DNA from: Auanema rhodensis
Taxonomy: Eukaryota > Nematoda > Chromadorea > Rhabditida > Rhabditidae
Assembly (NCBI GenBank): GCA_964057225.1
Contig: OZ059900.1
Coordinates: forward strand, 7,264,501-7,328,500
DNA: 64,000 nucleotides
Reading direction: 5' to 3'
Under the pieces are notes generated by a model. It was not told where the DNA came from. It saw nothing but the letters and a program-made list of their open reading frames with translations, and did no database searches. The position numbers and the translations under genes are program-made. Each line of letters opens with the position of its first letter. Position 1 is the first letter of the stretch. Below, piece by piece: positions 50,882-62,365 of the stretch.

Positions 50882-53800
50882 TTGACTATTTTTACATATA
50901 TATGTTCAATTTTAACCACTTTGGTCAAAAAGGACCGAAAATATCAAGAATTATTGGTTTTTTGGGGTTTGAAGGGCATTTTGGCTAAATCAGTCAAACT
51001 TTTGATCTTAAGCATATTTTTTTCTTCTAAAACGACTAAATGTATGAAATACTGTCATAGAATGTTCATATAGGTGTATTTTGTACGAATATCAAAACTG
51101 ATTGAAATATGGGCCTTTTTATGCTCAAAACGCCATATATTCAACGATTTTGGGTACAAAACATGTGAAAACTGTATGTTTTGATCAGACCCTTTGAGAT
51201 ATGGATTTGAAATTCAGGATTCATAAACTTTGACTATTTTTACATATATATGTCCAATTTTAACCACTTTGGTCAAAAAGGACCGAAAATATCAAGAATT
51301 ATTGGTTTTTTGGGGTTTGAAGGACATTTTGGCTAAATCAGTCAAACTTTTGATCTTAAGCATATTTTTTTCTTCTAAAACGACTAAATGTATGAAATAC
51401 TGTCAAAGAATGTTCATATAGGTGTATTTTGCACGAATATCAAAACTGATTGAAATATGGGCCTTTTTATGCTCAAAACGCCATATATTCAACGATTTTG
51501 GGTACAAAACATGTGAAAACTGTATGTTTTGATCAGACCCTTTGAGATATGGATTTGAAATTCAGGATTCATAAACTTTGACTATTTTTACATATATATG
51601 TTCAATTGTAACCACTTTGGTCAAAAAGGACCGAAAATATCAAGAATTATTGGTTTTTTGGGGTTTGAAGGGCATTTTGGCTAAATCAGTCAAACTTTTG
51701 ATCTTAAGCATATTTTTTTCTTCTAAAACGACTAAATGTATGAAATACTGTCATAGAATGTTGATATGGGTGTATTTTGCACGAATATCAAAACTGATTG
51801 AAATATGGGCCTTTTTATGTTCAAAACGCCATATATTCAACGATTTTGGGTACAAAACATGTGAAAACTGTATGTTTTGATCAGACCCTTTGAGATATGG
51901 ATTTGAAATTCAGGATTCATAAACTTTGACTATTTTTACATATATATGTTCAATTTTAACCACTTTGGTCAAAAAGGACCGAAAATATCGAGAATTATTG
52001 GTTTTTTGGGGTTTGAAGGGCATTTTGGCAAAATCAGTCAAACTTTTGATCTTAAGCATATTTTTTTCTTCTAAAACGACTAAATGTATGAAATACTGTC
52101 GAAGAATGTTCATATAGGTGTATTTTGCACGAATATCAAAACTGATTGAAATATGGGCCTTTTTATGCTCAAAACGCCATATATTCAACGATTTTGGGTA
52201 CAAAACATGTGAAAACTGTATGTTTTGATCAGACCCTTTGAGATATGGATTTGAAATTCAGGATTCATAAACTTCGACTATTTCTACATATATATGTCCA
52301 ATTTTAACCACTTTGGTCAAAAAGGACCGAAAATATCAAGAATTATTGGTTTTTTGGGGTTTGAAGGGCATTTTGGCAAAATCAGTCAAACTTTTGATCT
52401 TAAGCATATTTTTTTTTTCTAAAACGACTAAATGTATGAAATACTGTCAAAGAATGTTCATATAGGTGTATTTTGCACGAATATCAAAACTGATTGAAAT
52501 ATGGGCCTTTTTATGCTCAAAACGCCATATATTCAACGATTTTGGGTACGAAACATGTGAAAACTGTATGTTTTGATCAGACCCTTTGAGATATGGATTT
52601 GAAATTCAGGATTCATAAACTTTGACTATTTTTACATATATATGTCCAATTTTAACCACTTTGGTCAAAAAGGACCGAAAATATCAAGAATTATTGGTTT
52701 TTTGGGGTTTGAAGGGCATTTTGGCAAAATCAGTCAAACTTTTGATCTTAAGCATATTTTTTTCTTCTAAAACGACTAAATGTATGAAATACTGTCAAAG
52801 AATGTTCATATAGGTGTATTTTGCACGAATATCAAAACTGATTGAAATATGGGCCTTTTTATGCTCAAAACGCCATATATTCAACGATTTTGGGTACAAA
52901 ACATGTGAAAACTGTATGTTTTGATCAGACCCTTTGAGATATGGATTTGAAATTCAGGATTCATAAACTTTGACTATTTTTACATATATATGTTCAATTG
53001 TAACCACTTTGGTCAAAAAGGACCGAAAATATCAAGAATTATTGGTTTTTTGGGGTTTGAAGGGCATTTTGGCTAAATCAGACAAACTTTTGATCTTAAG
53101 CATATTTTTTTCTTCTAAAACGACTAAATGTATGAAATACTGTCGAAGAATGTTTATATAGGTGTATTTTGAACGAATATCAAAACTGATTGAAATATGG
53201 GCCTTTTTATGCTCAAAACGCCATATATTCAACGATTTTGGGTACGAAACATGTGAAAACTGTATGTTTTGATCAGACCCTTTGAGATATGGATTTGAAA
53301 TTCAGGATTCATAAACTTTGACTATTTTTACATATATATGTCCAATTTTAACCACTTTGGTCAAAAAGGACCGAAAATATCAAGAATTATTGGTTTTTTG
53401 GGGTTTGAAGGGCATTTTGGCAAAATCAGTCAAACTTTTGATCTTAAGCATATTTTTTTCTTCTAAAACGACTAAATGTATGAAATACTGTCATAGAATG
53501 TTCATATAGGTGTATTTTGCACGAATATCAAAACTGATTGAAATATGGGCCTTTTTATGTTCAAAACGCCATATATTCAACGATTTTGGGTACAAAACAT
53601 GTGAAAACTGTATGTTTTGATCAGACCCTTTGAGATATGGATTTGAAATTCAGGATTCATAAACTTTGACTATTTTTACATATATATGTCCAATTTTAAC
53701 CACTTTGGTCAAAAAGGACCGAAAATATCAAGAATTATTGGTTTTTTGGGGTTTGAAGGAAATTTTGGCTAAATCAGTCAAACTTTTGATCTTAAGCATA

Positions 53801-54013
53801 TTTTTTTCTTCTAAAACGACTAAATGTATGAAATACTGTCATAGAATGTTCATATAGGTGTATTTTGTACGAATATCAAAACTGATTGAAATATGGGCCT
53901 TTTTATGCTCAAAACGCCATATATTCAACGATTTTGGGTACAAAACATGTGAAAACTGTATGTTTTGATCAGACCCTTTGAGATATGGATTTGAAATTCA
54001 GGATTCATAAACT
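50882..54013. repeat. Satellite units U146-U154
   Basis: U146 is EcoRI-type (50862) with tttgtacga, followed by gaaggac/caaaga, then ttgtaacc/gttgat. In U148, ATATAGG is changed to ATATGGG near 51767. U149 is T-type with tatcgag and gtcgaag. U150 is C-type with T10 and tacgaaac. U152 (52970) has gacaaac, gtcgaag, a private gtttata and tttgaacga, and a tacgaaac junction. U154 has a private gaaggaaat. No other element is seen. Confidence 0.87.
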
Positions 54014-55753
54014 TTGACTATTTTTACATATATATGTCCAATTTTAACCACTTTGGTCAAAAAGGACCGAAAATATCAAGAATTATTGGTTTTTTGGGGT
54101 TTGAAGGACATTTTGGCTAAATCAGTCAAACTTTTGATCTTAAGCATATTTTTTTCTTCTAAAACGACTAAATGTATGAAATACTGTCAAAGAATGTTCA
54201 TATAGGTGTATTTTGCACGAATATCAAAACTGATTGAAATATGGGCCTTTTTATGCTCAAAACGCCATATATTCAACGATTTTGGGTACAAAACATGTGA
54301 AAACTGTATGTTTTGATCAGACCCTTTGAGATATGGATTTGAAATTCAGGATTCATAAACTTTGACTATTTTTACATATATATGTTCAATTGTAACCACT
54401 TTGGTCAAAAAGGACCGAAAATATCAAGAATTATTGGTTTTTTGGGGTTTGAAGGGCATTTTGGCTAAATCAGACAAACTTTTGATCTTAAGCATATTTT
54501 TTTCTTCTAAAACGACTAAATGTATGAAATACTGTCGAAGAATGTTCATATAGGTGTATTTTGCACGAATATCAAAACTGATTGAAATATGGGCCTTTTT
54601 ATGCTCAAAACGCCATATATTCAACGATTTTGGGTACAAAACATGTGAAAACTGTATGTTTTGATCAGACCCTTTGAGATATGGATTTGAAATTCAGGAT
54701 TCATAAACTTTGACTATTTTTACATATATATGTCCAATTTTAACCACTATGGTCAAAAAGGACCGAAAATATCAAGAATTATTGGTTTTTTGGGGTTTGA
54801 AGGGCATTTTGGCAAAATCAGTCAAACTTTTGATCTTAAGCATATTTTTTTCTTCTAAAACGACTAAATGTATGAAATACTGTCATAGAATGTTCATATA
54901 GGTGTATTTTGCACGAATATCAAAACTGATTGAAATATGGGCCTTTTTATGCTCAAAACGCCATATATTCAACGATTTTGGGTACAAAACATGTGAAAAC
55001 TGTATGTTTTGATCAGACCCTTTGAGATATGGATTTGAAATTCAGGATTCATAAACTTCGACTATTTCTACATATATATGTCCAATTTTAACCACTTTGG
55101 TCAAAAAGGACCGAAAATATCAAGAATTATTGGTTTTTTGGGGTTTGAAGGGCATTTTGGCAAAATCAGTCAAACTTTTGATCTTAAGCATATTTTTTTT
55201 TTCTAAAACGACTAAATGTATGAAATACTGTCAAAGAATGTTCATATAGGTGTATTTTGCACGAATATCAAAACTGATTGAAATATGGGCCTTTTTATGC
55301 TCAAAACGCCATATATTCAACGATTTTGGGTACGAAACATGTGAAAACTGTATGTTTTGATCAGACCCTTTGAGATATGGATTTGAAATTCAGGATTCAT
55401 AAACTTTGACTATTTTTACATATATATGTCCAATTTTAACCACTTTGGTCAAAAAGGACCGAAAATATCAAGAATTATTGGTTTTTTGGGGTTTGAAGGG
55501 CATTTTGGCAAAATCAGTCAAACTTTTGATCTTAAGCATATTTTTTTCTTCTAAAACGACTAAATGTATGAAATACTGTCATAGAATGTTCATATAGGTG
55601 TATTTTGCACGAATATCAAAACTGATTGAAATATGGGCCTTTTTATGCTCAAAACGCCATATATTCAACGATTTTGGGTACAAAACATGTGAAAACTGTA
55701 TGTTTTGATCAGACCCTTTGAGATATGGATTTGAAATTCAGGATTCATAAACT
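54014..55753. repeat. Five-unit block, copy 2 of the 14-unit-offset duplication (U155-U159)
   Basis: This is the partner of 49142-50881, with the same five unit types in the same order and junctions. It lacks the private tctcaag and attaaacg changes of the first copy, so those arose after the duplication or were lost here by conversion. Confidence 0.87.
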
Positions 55754-56101
55754 TTGACTATTTTTACATATATATGTTCAATTTTAACCACTTTGGTCAA
55801 AAAGGACCGAAAATATCGAGAATTATTGGTTTTTTGGGGTTTGAAGGGCATTTTGGCAAAATCAGACAAACTTTTGATCTTAAGCATATTTTTTTCTTCT
55901 AAAACGACTAAATGTATGAAATACTGTCATAGAATGTTCATATAGGTGTATTTTGCACGAATATCAAAACTGATTGAAATATGGGCCTTTTTATGTTCAA
56001 AACGCCATATATTCAACGATTTTGGGTACAAAACATGTGAAAACTGTATGTTTTGATCAGACCCTTTGAGATATGGATTTGAAATTCAGGATTCATAAAC
56101 T

Positions 56102-58537
56102 TTGACTATTTTTACATATATATGTTCAATTTTAACCACTTTGGTCAAAAAGGACCGAAAATATCGAGAATTATTGGTTTTTTGGGGTTTGAAGGGCATT
56201 TTGGCAAAATCAGACAAACTTTTGATCTTAAGCATATTTTTTTCTTCTAAAACTACTAAATGTATGAAATACTGTCGAAGAATGTTCATATAGGTGTATT
56301 TTGCACGAATATCAAAACTGATTGAAATATGGGCCTTTTTATGCTCAAAACGCCATATATTCAACGATTTTGGGTACAAAACATGTGAAAACTGTATGTT
56401 TTGATCAGACCCTTTGAGATATGGATTTAAAATTCAGGATTCATAAAATTCGACTATTTTTACATATATATGTCCAATTTTAACCACTTTGGTCAAAAAG
56501 GACCGAAAATATCAAGAATTATTGGTTTTTTGGGGTTTGAAGGGCATTTTGGCAAAATCAGTCAAACTTTTGATCTTAAGCATATTTTTTTCTTCTAAAA
56601 CGACTAAATGTATGAAATACTGTCATAGAATGTTCATATAGGTGTATTTTGCACGAATATCAAAACTGATTGAAATATGGGCCTTTTTATGCTCAAAACG
56701 CCATATATTCAACGATTTTGGGTACAAAACATGTGAAAACTGTATGTTTTGATCAGACCCTTTGAGATATGGATTTGAAATTCAGGATTCATAAAATTCG
56801 ACTATTTTTACATATATATGTCCAATTTTAACCACTTTGGTCAAAAAGGACCGAAAATATCAAGAATTATTGGTTTTTTGGGGTTTGAAGGGCATTTTGG
56901 CAAAATCAGTCAAACTTTTGATCTTAAGCATATTTTTTTCTTCTAAAACGACTAAATGTATGAAATACTGTCATAGAATGTTCATATAGGTGTATTTTGC
57001 ACGAATATCAAAACTGATTGAAATATGGGCCTTTTTATGCTCAAAACGCCATATATTCAACGATTTTGGGTACAAAACATGTGAAAACTGTATGTTTTGA
57101 TCAGACCCTTTGAGATATGGATTTGAAATTCAGGATTCATAAACTTTGACTATTTTTACATATATATGTTCAATTTTAACCACTTTGGTCAAAAAGGACC
57201 GAAAATATCGAGAATTATTGGTTTTTTGGGGTTTGAAGGGCATTTTGGCAAAATCAGACAAACTTTTGATCTTAAGCATATTTTTTTCTTCTAAAACGAC
57301 TAAATGTATGAAATACTGTCGAAGAATGTTCATATAGGTGTATTTTGCACGAATATCAAAACTGATTGAAATATGGGCCTTTTTATGCTCAAAACGCCAT
57401 ATATTCAACGATTTTGGGTACAAAACATGTGAAAACTGTATGTTTTGATCAGACCCTTTGAGATATGGATTTAAAATTCAGGATTCATAAAATTCGACTA
57501 TTTTTACATATATATGTCCAATTTTAACCACTTTGGTCAAAAAGGACCGAAAATATCAAGAATTATTGGTTTTTTGGGGTTTGAAGGGCATTTTGGCAAA
57601 ATCAGTCAAACTTTTGATCTTAAGCATATTTTTTTCTTCTAAAACGACTAAATGTATGAAATACTGTCATAGAATGTTCATATAGGTGTATTTTGCACGA
57701 ATATCAAAACTGATTGAAATATGGGCCTTTTTATGCTCAAAACGCCATATATTCAACGATTTTGGGTACAAAACATGTGAAAACTGTATGTTTTGATCAG
57801 ACCCTTTGAGATATGGATTTGAAATTCAGGATTCATAAACTTCGACTATTTCTACATATATATGTCCAATTTTAACCACTTTGGTCAAAAAGGACCGAAA
57901 ATATCAAGAATTATTGGTTTTTTGGGGTTTGAAGGGCATTTTGGCAAAATCAGTCAAACTTTTGATCTTAAGCATATTTTTTTTTTCTAAAACGACTAAA
58001 TGTATGAAATACTGTCAAAGAATGTTCATATAGGTGTATTTTGCACGAATATCAAAACTGATTGAAATATGGGCCTTTTTATGCTCAAAACGCCATATAT
58101 TCAACGATTTTGGGTACGAAACATGTGAAAACTGTATGTTTTGATCAGACCCTTTGAGATATGGATTTGAAATTCAGGATTCATAAACTTTGACTATTTT
58201 TACATATATATGTCCAATTTTAACCACTTTGGTCAAAAAGGACCGAAAATATCAAGAATTATTGGTTTTTTGGGGTTTGAAGGGCATTTTGGCAAAATCA
58301 GTCAAACTTTTGATCTTAAGCATATTTTTTTCTTCTAAAACGACTAAATGTATGAAATACTGTCATAGAATGTTCATATAGGTGTATTTTGCACGAATAT
58401 CAAAACTGATTGAAATATGGGCCTTTTTATGTTCAAAACGCCATATATTCAACGATTTTGGGTACAAAACATGTGAAAACTGTATGTTTTGATCAGACCC
58501 TTTGAGATATGGATTTGAAATTCAGGATTCATAAACT
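56102..58537. repeat. Seven-unit block, copy 1 of a 9-unit-offset duplication (U161-U167)
   Basis: The order is T-type with tatcgag, gacaaac and gtcgaag; A-type; a unit with gatttgaaattc but aattcgac; T-type with tatcgag, gacaaac and gtcgaag; A-type; C-type with T10 and tacgaaac; T-type. The first unit carries the private aaaactacta near 56252. The same order and the same private marker recur at 59234-61669 (offset 3,132). One difference was noticed: ctcaaa here versus ttcaaa there in the fifth unit. Confidence 0.89.
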
Positions 58538-59233
58538 TTGACTATTTTTACATATATATGTCCAATTTTAACCACTTTGGTCAAAAAGGACCGAAAATAT
58601 CAAGAATTATTGGTTTTTTGGGGTTTGAAGGACATTTTGGCTAAATCAGTCAAACTTTTGATCTTAAGCATATTTTTTTCTTCTAAAACGACTAAATGTA
58701 TGAAATACTGTCAAAGAATGTTCATATAGGTGTATTTTGCACGAATATCAAAACTGATTGAAATATGGGCCTTTTTATGCTCAAAACGCCATATATTCAA
58801 CGATTTTGGGTACAAAACATGTGAAAACTGTATGTTTTGATCAGACCCTTTGAGATATGGATTTGAAATTCAGGATTCATAAACTTTGACTATTTTTACA
58901 TATATATGTTCAATTGTAACCACTTTGGTCAAAAAGGACCGAAAATATCAAGAATTATTGGTTTTTTGGGGTTTGAAGGGCATTTTGGCTAAATCAGTCA
59001 AACTTTTGATCTTAAGCATATTTTTTTCTTCTAAAACGACTAAATGTATGAAATACTGTCATAGAATGTTGATATAGGTGTATTTTGCACGAATATCAAA
59101 ACTGATTGAAATATGGGCCTTTTTATGTTCAAAACGCCATATATTCAACGATTTTGGGTACAAAACATGTGAAAACTGTATGTTTTGATCAGACCCTTTG
59201 AGATATGGATTTGAAATTCAGGATTCATAAACT

Positions 59234-61669
59234 TTGACTATTTTTACATATATATGTTCAATTTTAACCACTTTGGTCAAAAAGGACCGAAAATATCGAG
59301 AATTATTGGTTTTTTGGGGTTTGAAGGGCATTTTGGCAAAATCAGACAAACTTTTGATCTTAAGCATATTTTTTTCTTCTAAAACTACTAAATGTATGAA
59401 ATACTGTCGAAGAATGTTCATATAGGTGTATTTTGCACGAATATCAAAACTGATTGAAATATGGGCCTTTTTATGCTCAAAACGCCATATATTCAACGAT
59501 TTTGGGTACAAAACATGTGAAAACTGTATGTTTTGATCAGACCCTTTGAGATATGGATTTAAAATTCAGGATTCATAAAATTCGACTATTTTTACATATA
59601 TATGTCCAATTTTAACCACTTTGGTCAAAAAGGACCGAAAATATCAAGAATTATTGGTTTTTTGGGGTTTGAAGGGCATTTTGGCAAAATCAGTCAAACT
59701 TTTGATCTTAAGCATATTTTTTTCTTCTAAAACGACTAAATGTATGAAATACTGTCATAGAATGTTCATATAGGTGTATTTTGCACGAATATCAAAACTG
59801 ATTGAAATATGGGCCTTTTTATGCTCAAAACGCCATATATTCAACGATTTTGGGTACAAAACATGTGAAAACTGTATGTTTTGATCAGACCCTTTGAGAT
59901 ATGGATTTGAAATTCAGGATTCATAAAATTCGACTATTTTTACATATATATGTCCAATTTTAACCACTTTGGTCAAAAAGGACCGAAAATATCAAGAATT
60001 ATTGGTTTTTTGGGGTTTGAAGGGCATTTTGGCAAAATCAGTCAAACTTTTGATCTTAAGCATATTTTTTTCTTCTAAAACGACTAAATGTATGAAATAC
60101 TGTCATAGAATGTTCATATAGGTGTATTTTGCACGAATATCAAAACTGATTGAAATATGGGCCTTTTTATGCTCAAAACGCCATATATTCAACGATTTTG
60201 GGTACAAAACATGTGAAAACTGTATGTTTTGATCAGACCCTTTGAGATATGGATTTGAAATTCAGGATTCATAAACTTTGACTATTTTTACATATATATG
60301 TTCAATTTTAACCACTTTGGTCAAAAAGGACCGAAAATATCGAGAATTATTGGTTTTTTGGGGTTTGAAGGGCATTTTGGCAAAATCAGACAAACTTTTG
60401 ATCTTAAGCATATTTTTTTCTTCTAAAACGACTAAATGTATGAAATACTGTCGAAGAATGTTCATATAGGTGTATTTTGCACGAATATCAAAACTGATTG
60501 AAATATGGGCCTTTTTATGCTCAAAACGCCATATATTCAACGATTTTGGGTACAAAACATGTGAAAACTGTATGTTTTGATCAGACCCTTTGAGATATGG
60601 ATTTAAAATTCAGGATTCATAAAATTCGACTATTTTTACATATATATGTCCAATTTTAACCACTTTGGTCAAAAAGGACCGAAAATATCAAGAATTATTG
60701 GTTTTTTGGGGTTTGAAGGGCATTTTGGCAAAATCAGTCAAACTTTTGATCTTAAGCATATTTTTTTCTTCTAAAACGACTAAATGTATGAAATACTGTC
60801 ATAGAATGTTCATATAGGTGTATTTTGCACGAATATCAAAACTGATTGAAATATGGGCCTTTTTATGTTCAAAACGCCATATATTCAACGATTTTGGGTA
60901 CAAAACATGTGAAAACTGTATGTTTTGATCAGACCCTTTGAGATATGGATTTGAAATTCAGGATTCATAAACTTCGACTATTTCTACATATATATGTCCA
61001 ATTTTAACCACTTTGGTCAAAAAGGACCGAAAATATCAAGAATTATTGGTTTTTTGGGGTTTGAAGGGCATTTTGGCAAAATCAGTCAAACTTTTGATCT
61101 TAAGCATATTTTTTTTTTCTAAAACGACTAAATGTATGAAATACTGTCAAAGAATGTTCATATAGGTGTATTTTGCACGAATATCAAAACTGATTGAAAT
61201 ATGGGCCTTTTTATGCTCAAAACGCCATATATTCAACGATTTTGGGTACGAAACATGTGAAAACTGTATGTTTTGATCAGACCCTTTGAGATATGGATTT
61301 GAAATTCAGGATTCATAAACTTTGACTATTTTTACATATATATGTCCAATTTTAACCACTTTGGTCAAAAAGGACCGAAAATATCAAGAATTATTGGTTT
61401 TTTGGGGTTTGAAGGGCATTTTGGCAAAATCAGTCAAACTTTTGATCTTAAGCATATTTTTTTCTTCTAAAACGACTAAATGTATGAAATACTGTCATAG
61501 AATGTTCATATAGGTGTATTTTGCACGAATATCAAAACTGATTGAAATATGGGCCTTTTTATGTTCAAAACGCCATATATTCAACGATTTTGGGTACAAA
61601 ACATGTGAAAACTGTATGTTTTGATCAGACCCTTTGAGATATGGATTTGGAATTCAGGATTCATAAACT
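59234..61669. repeat. Seven-unit block, copy 2 of the 9-unit-offset duplication (U170-U176)
   Basis: This is the partner of 56102-58537, sharing the private aaaactacta (near 59385) and the hybrid unit with gatttgaaattc plus aattcgac (59930 here, 56798 there). The two units before it (U168-U169) are gaaggac/caaaga and ttgtaacc/gttgat, whereas copy 1 is preceded by a tatcgag/gacaaac unit. The duplication boundary is therefore close to this start. Confidence 0.89.
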
Positions 61670-62365
61670 TTGACTATTTTTACATATATATGTTCAATTT
61701 TAACCACTTTGGTCAAAAAGGACCGAAAATATCAAGAATTATTGGTTTTTTGGGGTTTGAAGGGCATTTTGGCTAAATCAGTCAAACTTTTGATCTTAAG
61801 CATATTTTTTTCTTCTAAAACGAGTAAATGTATGAAATACTGTCATAGAATGTTCATATAGGTGTATTTTGTACGAATATCAAAACTGATTGAAATATGG
61901 GCCTTTTTATGCTCAAAACGCCATATATTCAACGATTTTGGGTACAAAACATGTGAAAACTGTATGTTTTGATCAGACCCTTTGAGATATGGATTTGAAA
62001 TTCAGGATTCATAAACTTTGACTATTTTTACATATATATGTTCAATTTTAACCACTTTGGTCAAAAAGGACCGAAAATATCAAGAATTATTGGTTTTTTG
62101 GGGTTTGAAGGGCATTTTGGCTAAATCAGTCAAACTTTTGATCTTAAGCATATTTTTTTCTTCTAAAACGAGTAAATGTATGAAATACTGTCATAGAATG
62201 TTCATATAGGTGTATTTTGTACGAATATCAAAACTGATTGAAATATGGGCCTTTTTATGCTCAAAACGCCATATATTCAACGATTTTGGGTACAAAACAT
62301 GTGAAAACTGTATGTTTTGATCAGACCCTTTGAGATATGGATTTGAAATTCAGGATTCATAAACT
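61670..62365. repeat. Adjacent pair of units sharing aacgagtaaatg
   Basis: U177 (61670) and U178 (62018) both carry cgagtaaatg instead of cgactaaatg (near 61824 and 62172) and both carry tttgtacga. I see the cgagtaaatg allele nowhere else. The first follows a GAATTC junction (61650) and the second does not. This looks like a very recent single-unit tandem duplication followed by one change or a conversion at the junction. Confidence 0.87.

Noticed and set aside
51578-51880. A 100-codon plus-strand open frame, the longest in the window
   Set aside because: A single base change (ATATAGG to ATATGGG near 51767) removes the usual stop of one satellite unit, and the frame simply runs on through repeat sequence.
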